31,019 nucleotides of DNA from UBA4644 sp964541085 (GCA_964541085.1 CAZIPA010000022.1:1-31019), one strand, 5' to 3'. Shown: positions 13,918-29,456, counted from the first letter of the stretch. Notes: generated by a model not told the origin, from the sequence alone. Made by a program: numbers and translations.

Positions 13918-15303
13918 TTACAGGTCGGCGGGGGTCAGGGAAGCGGTATAGGTCACGCCGTGGTTTGTGATGACAAACACATCCAGCCGGGCATTTTCAC
14001 CCAGCGGAGAAGTGCGCAGCAGCTGCTTTGCGGGCAGCACCAGCGCACCGTTGGCGGAAACCTTGCTGTAGCGGAAGGGGCGGTTGGCCGTGGTGGCGTA
14101 AAGATAGGCATCCCGCAGCGTATAGGCGACGACACCGCCGGGGCGCCGCCGTGTGCCGCAGAAATCCGGTGCCAGCGGCAGCTCCTTTCCGTCCAGCTCC
14201 AGCATCCATTCATCGCCGCAGTCAGTGGCCTTCAGCTTGGCGGGAATGCGGTGGGGCGCGGCATAACCGGCACCCTGAGGACGGGGACGCAGCACATACA
14301 GAATGCCGTGCCAGCAATGGAGGAACTGCTCCAGCGGATAGCGGCGGATGGCCAGACTGTCCGGGCAGCCGTAGGAATCATGCACCAGCAGCCATTCCCG
14401 GCCGTCCTCCACCGTCATACCGGTGACGCACATGAGATGTCCGGCAGTATAGCCGGGGGTGTTTTCCATATAGGGGGCGTGGGGCTTGGCCCGTTCCGGA
14501 GAGGGAGCATAGGCCACATTGCAGCCCACGGGATAGCCCGCCAGCAGCTCCCGCCGCAGATCGTCCGCATCGGCATAGGTCAGCCAGCATTCATAGCCAA
14601 AGCTTCCGGCGGCAGCCATGGTAAAGGCCCAGTTGCCAAAGCCGTGATATTCATGATCCCAGCAGGCCATGGCCGTTTCCTCGGGCAGCAGATCATCGCC
14701 CCGGGCATTCATCAGAACGGTGGCCGTGGTAGGACTGCACATTACGGAGCCGATGTTCGGATCCCGCAGCACCTGGGTATAGGCCGGTGCGGGATTGTCC
14801 ACAAAGCTGGTGGGCAGTGTGCTGGTAAAGCGATCCTGGGGAGACAGCCGGCAGGTGGCCGCCAGCAGACGCAGGGCAGGGACACCGCTGCCGCTTTCCC
14901 GCCGGAGAATGCAGCGCAGCTGCATGGCCTTGCCGGTGTGACCCTCCTTCATGGAAAGGGTATCCGTCTCTGCGGAAGCGCAGCCGCCGTCGGTTTCCGG
15001 CAGACTGGCCCGGCGCAGATAGGGAGACCACAGACCCCAGCTGAGCCACTGGGACCATTCGCCCTGTTCATCCTGCACCCGGCACTGGGCTTCGGAAACA
15101 CAGCCCTCCGGCAGATCGGTGTTCCAGCTGAGCACCACCGTGGTAAAGGGCTTTACGGGCATTTCCGGAGAGGTAAAGCTGCCCTCGGCACAGCCCTCCG
15201 GCAGCACCAGCGCACCCCGGCCAATGGACTCCTGCTCCGTCAGTCCGCAGACCGTACCGGAACGAAAGGCGGAAAGCTCGGAAAAAAGAATCAGATCATT
15301 CAT
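13918..15303 (-). CDS. C39-like (papain-fold) cysteine peptidase family protein
   Basis: Encodes 461 residues. Residues ~1-155 are a beta-rich domain (FTTVVLSWNTDLPEGC, EWSQWLSWGLWSPY) like the N-terminal region of Peptidase_C39_2-type proteins. The catalytic domain at ~170-340 has the Cys in NIGSVMCSPTTATVLM (C189), the His in YTAGHLMCVTGM (H289) and the Asp in LLVHDSYGCPD (D309), giving a full triad. The C-terminal ~120 residues are again beta-rich. There is no signal peptide or membrane segment, so it would act inside the cell or leave by an unusual route. Related C39-like proteins are widespread and mostly of unknown substrate. It lies 44 bp after nrdR and 27 bp before the membrane protein gene, in one likely operon. 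The family call is good; the substrate is unknown. Confidence 0.82.
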   Translation of the reverse strand: MNDLILFSELSAFRSGTVCGLTEQESIGRGALVLPEGCAEGSFTSPEMPVKPFTTVVLSWNTDLPEGCVSEAQCRVQDEQGEWSQWLSWGLWSPYLRRASLPETDGGCASAETDTLSMKEGHTGKAMQLRCILRRESGSGVPALRLLAATCRLSPQDRFTSTLPTSFVDNPAPAYTQVLRDPNIGSVMCSPTTATVLMNARGDDLLPEETAMACWDHEYHGFGNWAFTMAAAGSFGYECWLTYADADDLRRELLAGYPVGCNVAYAPSPERAKPHAPYMENTPGYTAGHLMCVTGMTVEDGREWLLVHDSYGCPDSLAIRRYPLEQFLHCWHGILYVLRPRPQGAGYAAPHRIPAKLKATDCGDEWMLELDGKELPLAPDFCGTRRRPGGVVAYTLRDAYLYATTANRPFRYSKVSANGALVLPAKQLLRTSPLGENARLDVFVITNHGVTYTASLTPADL

Positions 15304-15347
15304 GATTTCACCCAGTTTCTACAGATTTTTTTGTTGTTGAGAGAGAC

Positions 15348-15803
15348 TTACTGCTTCCCCAAAAGCCGATTCAGCTCATCTACAAAGCTGTCCAGATCCT
15401 TGAACTGCCGATACACCGAGGCAAAGCGCACATAGGCTACCTGGTCGATCTCCTTCAGCTCCTCCATCACCAGCTCGCCGATACGCACGGAGGGAATCTC
15501 CCGATCCATGGCGTTGACCAGCGTCTGCTCGATGCGGGAGGCCGCCCGTTCCAGCGTTTCCATGGGAACCGGCCGCTTTTCACAGGCCTTTAACAGACCG
15601 TTCAGGATCTTGCTGCGGTCGAAGGACTGGCGGGAACCATCCTTTTTTACCACAACCAGCGGTACACGCTCTACAATTTCATAAGTGGTAAAACGCTTTC
15701 CGCAGGAAAGACACTCCCGGCGGCGGCGGATGCTGTTATTTTCATCCGTGGGGCGGGAGTCAATGACCTTGCTTTCAGAATAAGCACAATAGGGACAGCG
15801 CAC
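15348..15803 (-). CDS. nrdR: Transcriptional repressor NrdR
   Basis: Encodes 151 residues from GTG 15803, giving the family-typical MRCPYC start with GAGAGG 8 nt upstream. An alternative GTG at 15812 adds three residues. The N-terminal zinc ribbon has CPYC and CLSCGKRF, with the conserved SKVIDSRPTDENNSIRRRRE between them. The ATP-cone follows (PLVVVKKDGSRQSFDRSKIL, VPMETLERAASRIEQ, VRIGELVMEELKEIDQVAYV). The length equals the family norm. NrdR senses ATP/dATP and represses ribonucleotide reductase genes by binding NrdR boxes; none is visible here, so its targets are elsewhere. It heads a minus-strand operon from its own promoter. Confidence 0.96.
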   Translation of the reverse strand: MRCPYCAYSESKVIDSRPTDENNSIRRRRECLSCGKRFTTYEIVERVPLVVVKKDGSRQSFDRSKILNGLLKACEKRPVPMETLERAASRIEQTLVNAMDREIPSVRIGELVMEELKEIDQVAYVRFASVYRQFKDLDSFVDELNRLLGKQ

Positions 15804-15834
15804 AGCGGACACCTCTCTTCCTTTGCATGAAACT

Positions 15835-15863
15835 ATTATACTTCAGAACCGCAGAATACGCAA
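15835..15863 (-). promoter_or_regulatory. Promoter of nrdR operon
   Basis: On the minus strand, TTGCGT (15863-15858) is followed after 17 bp by a perfect TATAAT (15840-15835), about 30 nt before the nrdR start. Confidence 0.75.
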
Positions 15864-15908
15864 GAAAATGTTTTCGCCGGGTAAAATTTATTTTTATAAT
15901 TATCAAAA

Positions 15909-15942
15909 TGGAATTGACATTCCAATCAGATGATGATATAAT
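15909..15942 (+). promoter_or_regulatory. Consensus promoter with overlapping palindrome
   Basis: TTGACA (15914-15919), a 17-bp spacer and TATAAT (15937-15942) form a perfect sigma-A promoter for the two-gene operon at 15970-16907. The inverted repeat tggaat-tgac-attcca (15909-15924) covers the -35 box and could be an operator for the ArsR-type regulator encoded in the operon. Confidence 0.85.
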
Positions 15943-15969
15943 CGCAGCGAAAAGGAGGAATGAAACAAA

Positions 15970-16338
15970 ATGAAACAGAAAATTGAGGCGATGAACGACT
16001 ACTTTTCCCGGCAGATCGCCGCCTGCGGCCAGCGGGAACAGGCCCTGCGGGCAGATGAGCGAAAGGACGAGGCCGTGTTTGAACGGATTCGGGCCAATGT
16101 ATACGACATTTTCCGCACCACACTGTCGGCGGCAGTGCGGGCCAAGGGTGAGGATGCGCAGGGCGTGCAGACATTTTTTCAGCAGCGGCTGAAGACCATC
16201 CCCGCCGCATGGGAGACGGCCCGGCAGGAGGCGGAGCGTTATGGCAACGAGAACCGTGCCCTGCTGGAACGCATCAAGCTGGAGACGGCCAGAGAGATCG
16301 AAACGCAGTTTGCGCAAACCTGGGAGGCGCGGCCATGA
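15970..16338 (+). CDS. Small helical protein of unknown function
   Basis: Encodes 122 residues; AAGGAGGAA (15951-15959) precedes the ATG. It is almost entirely helical and charged (KQKIEAMNDYFSRQIAACGQ, VFERIRANVYDIFRTTLSAA, ETARQEAERYGNENRALLER) without membrane segments. Its stop overlaps the start of the ArsR/DUF2087 gene (ATGA), so both are made together from the strong promoter upstream. It may be a partner or effector of that regulator. No family was recognised. Confidence 0.82.
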   Translation: MKQKIEAMNDYFSRQIAACGQREQALRADERKDEAVFERIRANVYDIFRTTLSAAVRAKGEDAQGVQTFFQQRLKTIPAAWETARQEAERYGNENRALLERIKLETAREIETQFAQTWEARP

Positions 16339-16907
16339 CAGAGACAGAAGCGATCCAGTTGTTCAAATGTCTGTCGGACAAATCCCGGCTGCAAATATTG
16401 AAATCTCTGGCCCAGGAGGATATGTATGTGGAGCGGCTGGCAGAGCGGCTGGAGCTGACCCCCTCCACGGTGTCCTTCCATCTGAAAAAGCTGTCGGAAA
16501 TCGGGGCGGTCACTTCCCGCAAGAGTCAGTATTATACCGTGTATTCTCTGAAACGGGAAATTTTTGAGATCAGCATTCTGGACATCCTACGGCAGCAGTC
16601 GGAGGAGGCGGAGCGGCAGGCTCAGCGGGATGCGGCTTATCGGCAGAAGGTGATTGATACCTTTTTTGTCCATGGCAGGCTGAAGGCTATCCCCGCCCAG
16701 CGGAAAAAGGAACGCATCGTGCTGGAGATTCTGGCCATGGCCTTTGCATATGACCGGCTGTATACCGAACGGGAGGTCAATATCATCCTTGCGGATTTTC
16801 ACGATGACTTCTGCACTCTCCGCCGGGATATGGTGGGGGAGAGGCTGCTGGGCCGGGATTCCCGTGGCTATTGGCGCATCCGCCCGGAGGAAGAACAAAA
16901 AGTGTAG
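16335..16907 (+). CDS. ArsR-family transcriptional regulator with DUF2087 domain
   Basis: Encodes 190 residues from ATG 16335, overlapping the previous stop by 4 bp; longer in-frame starts upstream lie inside that gene and were rejected. Residues ~1-90 form an ArsR-type winged helix (EAIQLFKCLSDKSRLQILKS, LTPSTVSFHLKKLSEIGAV, SQYYTVYSL). The metal-binding ELCVCDL-type helix of arsenic sensors is missing (here QEDMYVERLAE). The C-terminal ~65 residues match DUF2087 (RKKERIVLEILAMAF, YTEREVNIILADFHDDFCTL, LLGRDSRGYWRI). Proteins with this pair of domains are probably DNA-binding regulators; the DUF2087 ligand is unknown. Autoregulation through the palindrome at 15909 is plausible. Confidence 0.9.
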   Translation: MTETEAIQLFKCLSDKSRLQILKSLAQEDMYVERLAERLELTPSTVSFHLKKLSEIGAVTSRKSQYYTVYSLKREIFEISILDILRQQSEEAERQAQRDAAYRQKVIDTFFVHGRLKAIPAQRKKERIVLEILAMAFAYDRLYTEREVNIILADFHDDFCTLRRDMVGERLLGRDSRGYWRIRPEEEQKV

Positions 16908-16917
16908 AGATAAAGAC

Positions 16918-16965
16918 AAAACAGGCCCCCATGCAGCTGCTGCACCGGAGGGCCTGTTTTACACT
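16918..16965 (+). terminator. Terminator after the ArsR/DUF2087 operon
   Basis: Arms aaaacaggccc (16918-16928) and gggcctgtttt (16950-16960) give an 11-bp stem with a T-rich 3' arm, 11 nt after the stop codon. Confidence 0.8.
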
Positions 16966-17088
16966 TTATTTATTATTCATATGCGCAGAAACCGGCGGCA
17001 GAACGGGACGAAGGGAAGGTCGCCGGGGAAGCTTTGGAGGAATACGGAAAATTGCGGGCAAATCCGTGATTTTTTTTGTAAAAAGCCG

Positions 17089-17117
17089 TTGACTTCACGA
17101 AAAATCCATGTTAAAAT
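17089..17117 (+). promoter_or_regulatory. Promoter of rpoBC
   Basis: TTGACT (17089-17094), a 17-bp spacer and TAAAAT (17112-17117) lie ~160 nt before rpoB. The predicted start of transcription is near 17124. No rplJ-rplL genes precede rpoB in this window. Confidence 0.8.
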
Positions 17118-17121
17118 AAAA

Positions 17122-17156
17122 CACTGTACCAGCATGGGTACAGTGCGCCTTTTTTC
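17122..17156 (+). terminator. Terminator-like hairpin at the 5' end of the rpoBC transcript
   Basis: Arms cactgtacc (17122-17130) and ggtacagtg (17137-17145) form a perfect 9-bp stem, followed by cgcc and six T. Because the predicted +1 is about 17124, the hairpin would sit at the very start of the rpoB mRNA. It may be an attenuator, a 5'-end stabiliser, or part of a binding site for a protein. Confidence 0.65.
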
Positions 17157-17277
17157 ACAACAACAGTATAACGCACTTTTCCGAAAAAGGCAAGAGAATG
17201 TTTTGCAAAAGAAACAACTTGCCCGGGCGTATCGCACACCGGGCGTTCCAAAATAACGAAATGGAGTGAGGCAACCG

Positions 17278-21156
<3,879 letters not shown>

Positions 21157-21173
21157 GAGAGGAGAAGAAAAGA

Positions 21174-24749
<3,576 letters not shown>

Positions 24750-24757
24750 GGAATCTC

Positions 24758-24786
24758 TTGACTAATCGAAAAAAATCAGGTATAAT
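24758..24786 (+). promoter_or_regulatory. Promoter of the rpsL-rpsG-fusA-tuf set
   Basis: TTGACT (24758-24763), a 17-bp spacer and a perfect TATAAT (24781-24786) begin 9 nt after the rpoC stop. The translation genes can therefore be transcribed apart from rpoBC. Confidence 0.85.
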
Positions 24787-24801
24787 ACAGCAATTGTGAG
24801 A

Positions 24802-24908
24802 TGTCCGCCCGATCAGTGTGCCCGTTTTTCGGAAAATCGGATGGGGGAATCCCCGCCGGACAGCTTGCGTGATGTGTCTATCTCCTCTCCCCGCACTGCG
24901 GGGAGAGG
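24802..24908 (+). promoter_or_regulatory. Structured leader of rpsL mRNA
   Basis: Within the ~150-nt leader, tgtccg (24802-24807) can pair with cggaca (24857-24862), enclosing a gggg-aat-cccc hairpin. A perfect 11-bp stem follows, cctctccccgc (24884-24894) with gcggggagagg (24898-24908), 37 nt before the rpsL start. No T-run follows, so it is not a plain terminator. Autogenous control by a ribosomal protein is possible, but no known motif was recognised. Confidence 0.55.
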
Positions 24909-24945
24909 CTGAAATAGAAATCTTGAAGAAGGAGGAATATCGTCA

Positions 24946-25374
24946 ATGCCTACATTTAACCAGTTGGTAAGAAAGGGCAGAGAGCAGGTTTCTTACAAGT
25001 CTACCGCACCGGCTCTGCAGAAGGGCTTCAACTCCAAGAAGAAGGAGTCCATCGACCTGGCTTCTCCTCAGAAGCGCGGCGTCTGCACCACCGTGAAGAC
25101 CATGACCCCCAAGAAGCCCAACTCCGCTCTGCGGAAAGTCGCCCGTGTGCGTCTGACCAACGGCATGGAAGTCTGGGGCTATATCCCCGGCGTCGGCCAC
25201 AACCTGCAGGAGCACTCTGTGGTTATGGTGCGCGGCGGCCGTGTGAAGGACCTGCCCGGTGTGCGTTACCACATCATCCGCGGCACTCTGGATACGCAGG
25301 GTGTTTCCGGTCGTATGCAGGGCCGTTCCAAGTACGGCGCAAAGAGACCCAAGGCTGGCAAGGCTGGTAAATAA
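24946..25374 (+). CDS. rpsL: 30S ribosomal protein S12
   Basis: Encodes 142 residues; AAGGAGGAA lies upstream of ATG 24946. The family signature is complete: MPTFNQLVRKGRE at the start, the decoding-centre loop TPKKPNSALRKVARVRL with the lysine important for streptomycin sensitivity, GHNLQEHSVVMVRGGRVKDL with the aspartate that is often methylthiolated, and GVRYHIIRGTLDT. The C-terminus is the usual basic tail (RSKYGAKRPKAGKAGK). S12 contacts 16S helix 44 and monitors codon-anticodon pairing. It leads the str operon, followed by rpsG. Confidence 0.98.
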   Translation: MPTFNQLVRKGREQVSYKSTAPALQKGFNSKKKESIDLASPQKRGVCTTVKTMTPKKPNSALRKVARVRLTNGMEVWGYIPGVGHNLQEHSVVMVRGGRVKDLPGVRYHIIRGTLDTQGVSGRMQGRSKYGAKRPKAGKAGK

Positions 25375-25542
25375 GCCTTTGTAAGCCGCAAAGGTAGAAA
25401 AGAGCATAAGCAAAGCAGACGCTTTGGACGGTATTTCTTATTTATAGAAGCGATAAGATTTTCCCGTTCTATGGCGCTGACAGAAGCACAAAGCGCTTTT
25501 GAGTACCTGTGAAATTATTTTTTCATGAAGGAGGGAAGCAAA

Positions 25543-26013
25543 GTGCCCAGAAGAGGAAATGTTCCGAAGCGGGATGTCCTTCCGGACCCGCTTTACAATT
25601 CGAAACTGGTGACTAAGCTCATCAACAATATCATGCTGGACGGCAAGAAGGGCGTTGCTCAGAAGATCGTCTACGACGCATTTGATATTGTCAAAGAAAA
25701 AACCGGTAAAAACCCCTGCGAAGCCTTTGAGGCCGCTATGGAGAATGTCATGCCCGTGCTGGAGGTCAAGTCCCGCCGCGTGGGTGGCTCCAACTATCAG
25801 GTCCCCATGGATGTCCGTCCCGATCGCCGTCAGACCCTGGGTCTGCGCTGGATCACCGGCTATGCCCGGAACCGCAGCGAAAAGACCATGAAGGAGCGGC
25901 TGGCCGGAGAGATCATGGATGCCATGAATGGCACCGGCGGCGCTGTGAAGAAGCGTGACGATGTCCATAAGATGGCTGAAGCCAACAAGGCCTTCGCACA
26001 CTTCCGCTGGTAA
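25543..26013 (+). CDS. rpsG: 30S ribosomal protein S7
   Basis: Encodes 156 residues. GTG 25543 is chosen because it gives the universal MPRRGNVPKRDVLPDPLYNS start and has AAGGAGG (25526-25532) 10 nt upstream; the ATG at 25525 would overlap that ribosome site. Conserved elements include LINNIMLDGKKGVAQKIVY, NVMPVLEVKSRRVGGSNYQV and ALGLRWI-type GLRWITGYARNRSEKTM. S7 organises the 3' domain of 16S rRNA and in many bacteria represses its own operon. The 168 bp between rpsL and rpsG hold no gene or clear promoter. Confidence 0.97.
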   Translation: MPRRGNVPKRDVLPDPLYNSKLVTKLINNIMLDGKKGVAQKIVYDAFDIVKEKTGKNPCEAFEAAMENVMPVLEVKSRRVGGSNYQVPMDVRPDRRQTLGLRWITGYARNRSEKTMKERLAGEIMDAMNGTGGAVKKRDDVHKMAEANKAFAHFRW

Positions 26014-26058
26014 TCGGCGGAAGCCAACCACAACCATCCAATGGAAAGGAGATAGCAG

Positions 26059-28128
26059 ATGCCAAGGCAGTATCCTTTGGAGCTGACTCGCAATATCGGT
26101 ATTATGGCGCACATTGATGCCGGTAAGACTACCACCACCGAGCGCATTCTGTTCTATACCGGTAAGAACCATAAATTGGGCGAGACGCATGACGGCTCTG
26201 CAACCATGGACTGGATGGAGCAGGAGCAGGAGAGAGGTATTACCATCACTTCTGCCGCCACCACCTGTGCATGGAAAAAGCACCGTATCAATATTATCGA
26301 CACTCCCGGCCATGTGGACTTCACCGTTGAGGTGGAACGGTCCCTGCGTGTGCTGGACGGCAGCGTGACTGTCCTGTGCGCCAAGGGAGGCGTTGAGCCT
26401 CAGTCGGAGACTGTGTGGCATCAGGCTGACAAGTACGGCGTCCCCCGCATGGTATATGTCAATAAGATGGATATCATGGGCGCTGACTTTTTCAATGTCA
26501 TCCACATGATGGAAGACCGCCTGAAATGCGTACCCGTGCCCATCCAGCTGCCCATCGGTGCCGAAGATACCTTCCGGGGTATTATCGACCTGGTGGAAAT
26601 GAATGCGGATGTCTATTACGACGAACTGGGCAAGGATATGCGTGTGGAGGAGATCCCCGCAGATATGATGGATCTGGCGCAGGAGTATCGTGAAAAGATG
26701 CTGGAAGCCATTTCCGAGTATGACGACGAGATCATGACCAAGTATCTGGAGGGCGAAGAAATTTCCGCCGAGAGCATCAAAAAGGCGCTCCGTGCGGCCA
26801 CCATCGCCGTCAAGATCGTTCCCGTTGTCTGCGGTACCTCTTACCGCAACAAGGGCGTTCAGAAGCTGCTGGATGCCATTGTGGATTTTATGCCCTCTCC
26901 GCTGGACAAAAAGGCCATCGAAGGCATCAATCCCAACACCGACGAAACCGAAGTCCGTCATCCCTCTGACGACGAGCCGTTCTCCGCACTGGCTTTCAAG
27001 ATCATGACGGACCCCTATGTGGGCAAGCTGTGCTTCTTCCGGGTCTATTCCGGAACCATCGCAGCCGGCACCACTGCCATCAACTCTGTCAAGCGTCAGC
27101 GTGAGCGCTTTGGCCGCATCCTGATGATGCACGCCAATCACCGGGAAGACATTGATATGGCTTATTCCGGCGATATCGCTGCCGTGGTGGGCCTGAAGAA
27201 CACCACCACCGGTGACACGCTGTGCGATGCCGACCATCCCATCATTCTGGAATCCATGGAATTCCCCGAGCCCGTGATCCGTGTGGCCATCGAGCCCAAG
27301 ACCAAGGCCGGTCAGGAAAAGATGGGTCTGGCGCTGGCAAAGCTGGCAGAAGAAGACCCCACCTTCCGCACCTATACGGACGGCGAGACCGGCCAGACCA
27401 TCATCGCCGGTATGGGCGAGCTGCATCTGGAGATCATCGTGGATCGCCTGCTGCGTGAGTTCAAGGTGGAGGCCAATGTGGGCGCACCTCAGGTGGCCTA
27501 TAAGGAAACCATCCGCAAGAAGATCAACCACGAGACCAAGTATAAGCGCCAGACCGGCGGTTCCGGCCAGTATGCTCATGTGAAGATCACGCTGGAGCCC
27601 AATGAGTCCGGTAAGGGCTATGAGTTTGTCAACGGCACCGTTGGCGGCTCTGTCCCCAAAGAGTATATCCCCGCTGTGGACGCCGGTATTCAGGGCGCCA
27701 TGCAGAGCGGTGTTCTGGCCGGATATCCCGTTGTGGATGTGAAGGTCACGCTGTACGACGGCTCCTATCATGAGGTTGACTCTTCCGAAATGGCATTTAA
27801 GATCGCCGGCTCCATGGCCTTCAAGGAGGCTATGCGTGAGGCCGATCCCGTCCTGATGGAGCCCATTATGAAGGTTTCCGTGATTGTTCCCGAGACCTAC
27901 ATGGGCGATGTCATCGGCGATCTGAACTCCCGCCGTGGCCAGATCCAGGGTATGGAAGCCCGTGGCGGTGCCCAGCAGATTGATGCCTTTGTGCCGCTGA
28001 GCGAAATGTTTGGCTATGCCACTGACCTGCGTTCCCGTACCCAGGGCCGTGGCCAGTACACCATGGAGCCCAGCCACTACACCGAGGTACCCAAGTCCAT
28101 TCAGGAAAAGCTGGCAAAAAACAAGTAA
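26059..28128 (+). CDS. fusA: Elongation factor G
   Basis: Encodes 689 residues; GGAG precedes ATG 26059. GTPase motifs are present: G1 AHIDAGKTTTTERILF, G2 ERGITITSA, G3 DTPGHVDFTVEVERSLRVLD and G4 NKMD. Domains II-V follow, with ETIRKKINHETKYKRQTGGS at the start of domain IV and the SRRGQIQGMEARGGAQQIDA block in domain V. The length is normal for translocating EF-G (about 690-700). It drives tRNA-mRNA translocation and, with RRF, ribosome recycling. It is 45 bp downstream of rpsG in the same transcript. Confidence 0.98.
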   Translation: MPRQYPLELTRNIGIMAHIDAGKTTTTERILFYTGKNHKLGETHDGSATMDWMEQEQERGITITSAATTCAWKKHRINIIDTPGHVDFTVEVERSLRVLDGSVTVLCAKGGVEPQSETVWHQADKYGVPRMVYVNKMDIMGADFFNVIHMMEDRLKCVPVPIQLPIGAEDTFRGIIDLVEMNADVYYDELGKDMRVEEIPADMMDLAQEYREKMLEAISEYDDEIMTKYLEGEEISAESIKKALRAATIAVKIVPVVCGTSYRNKGVQKLLDAIVDFMPSPLDKKAIEGINPNTDETEVRHPSDDEPFSALAFKIMTDPYVGKLCFFRVYSGTIAAGTTAINSVKRQRERFGRILMMHANHREDIDMAYSGDIAAVVGLKNTTTGDTLCDADHPIILESMEFPEPVIRVAIEPKTKAGQEKMGLALAKLAEEDPTFRTYTDGETGQTIIAGMGELHLEIIVDRLLREFKVEANVGAPQVAYKETIRKKINHETKYKRQTGGSGQYAHVKITLEPNESGKGYEFVNGTVGGSVPKEYIPAVDAGIQGAMQSGVLAGYPVVDVKVTLYDGSYHEVDSSEMAFKIAGSMAFKEAMREADPVLMEPIMKVSVIVPETYMGDVIGDLNSRRGQIQGMEARGGAQQIDAFVPLSEMFGYATDLRSRTQGRGQYTMEPSHYTEVPKSIQEKLAKNK

Positions 28129-28152
28129 ATCGCAAAAACCTATTGCATTTTC

Positions 28153-28188
28153 CCACAGTATCTTATAAAATAAGGGCAAATACTGTGG
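28153..28188. other. Inverted repeat between fusA and tuf
   Basis: Perfect arms ccacagtat (28153-28161) and atactgtgg (28180-28188) enclose an 18-nt A/T-rich spacer containing ttataaaataa. It may be a partial terminator, an mRNA processing site or an operator controlling tuf independently. No T-run follows. Confidence 0.6.
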
Positions 28189-28235
28189 AAACAGAAAAAT
28201 CCAAAGATTTGTAAAATACAAGGAGGAAATTCACC

Positions 28236-29438
28236 ATGGCAAAGGCAAAATTCGAAAGAACGAAACCCCATGTTAACATCGGCACCATTGGCCATGTTGA
28301 CCACGGCAAGACCACTCTGACCGCTGCGATCACCCGTTGGCTGTCCCTGCAGGGCAAGGCCCAGTTCGAGGCTTATGACTCCATCGACAAGGCTCCCGAG
28401 GAGAAGGCTCGTGGTATCACGATCAACACCGCTCACGTTGAGTACGAGACCGACAAGCGTCACTACGCCCACGTCGACTGCCCGGGCCACGCCGACTATA
28501 TCAAGAACATGATCACCGGTGCTGCTCAGATGGACGGCGCTATCCTGGTTATCGCTGCTACCGACGGCCCCATGGCTCAGACTCGTGAGCACCTGCTGCT
28601 GGCCCGTCAGGTGAACGTGCCCTCTGTTCTGGTCTTCCTGAACAAGTGCGATCAGGTCGACGACGAAGAGCTGCTGGAGCTGGTCGAGATGGAAGTCCGC
28701 GAGCTGCTGAGCTCCTATGGCTTCCCCGGCGATGATACCCCCATCATCCGCGGCAGCGCTCTGAACGCTCTGATCTCCGAGTCCACCGATCCCAACGCTC
28801 CCGAGTATGCCTGCATCAAGGAGCTCATGGAAGCTGTTGACACCTGGATTCCCACTCCCGATCGTAAGGCTGATATGCCCTTCCTGATGCCCGTGGAAGA
28901 TGTCTTCACCATCACCGGCCGCGGCACCGTGGCTACCGGTCGTGTGGAGCGCGGCGTTCTGAAGCTGTCTGACGAAGTGGAAATCGTCGGTCTGATGGAT
29001 GCTCCCCGCAAGACTGTCGTTACCGGTATCGAAATGTTCCGCAAGCTGCTGGACTACGCTGAGGCCGGCGACAACATCGGCACTCTGCTCCGTGGTATCA
29101 ACAAGACCGATGTGGAGCGCGGCCAGGTTCTGGCTAAGCCCGGCTCCATCAAGCCCCACACCAAGTTCGTGGGCCAGGTCTATGTTCTGTCCAAGGACGA
29201 AGGCGGCCGTCATACCCCCTTCTTCAACAACTATCGTCCCCAGTTCTACTTCCGTACCACCGATGTGACCGGTGTCATCACTCTGCCCGAGGGCGTTGAG
29301 ATGTGCATGCCCGGCGACAATGTGGATATGAAGGTTGAGCTGATCACCCCCATCGCTATCGAGAAGGGTCTGCGTTTCGCTATCCGTGAAGGCGGCCGTA
29401 CCGTTGGTTCCGGCGTCGTTATCGAGGTTGACGAATAA
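28236..29438 (+). CDS. tuf: Elongation factor Tu
   Basis: Encodes 400 residues; AAGGAGGAA precedes ATG 28236. GTPase motifs are G1 GHVDHGKTTLTAAIT, G2 ARGITINTAHVEY, G3 DCPGHADYIKNMITGAAQMD, G4 NKCD (followed by Q instead of the common M) and G5 SAL. Domains II and III are complete (GRGTVATGRVERG, HTKFVGQVYVLSKDEGGRHT, REGGRTVGSGVVIEV). It carries aminoacyl-tRNA to the ribosome. It is the last gene of the cluster and is followed by a strong terminator; codon use is highly biased, as expected for an abundant protein. Confidence 0.98.
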   Translation: MAKAKFERTKPHVNIGTIGHVDHGKTTLTAAITRWLSLQGKAQFEAYDSIDKAPEEKARGITINTAHVEYETDKRHYAHVDCPGHADYIKNMITGAAQMDGAILVIAATDGPMAQTREHLLLARQVNVPSVLVFLNKCDQVDDEELLELVEMEVRELLSSYGFPGDDTPIIRGSALNALISESTDPNAPEYACIKELMEAVDTWIPTPDRKADMPFLMPVEDVFTITGRGTVATGRVERGVLKLSDEVEIVGLMDAPRKTVVTGIEMFRKLLDYAEAGDNIGTLLRGINKTDVERGQVLAKPGSIKPHTKFVGQVYVLSKDEGGRHTPFFNNYRPQFYFRTTDVTGVITLPEGVEMCMPGDNVDMKVELITPIAIEKGLRFAIREGGRTVGSGVVIEVDE

Positions 29439-29456
29439 TCCTTTCCAATAATCGCG

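Noticed and set aside
12853..15435. 860-residue plus-strand frame spanning the tRNA and the minus-strand operon
   Set aside because: It passes through tRNA-Ala, its terminator and three well-supported minus-strand genes, and has H/Q/G-rich antisense composition.
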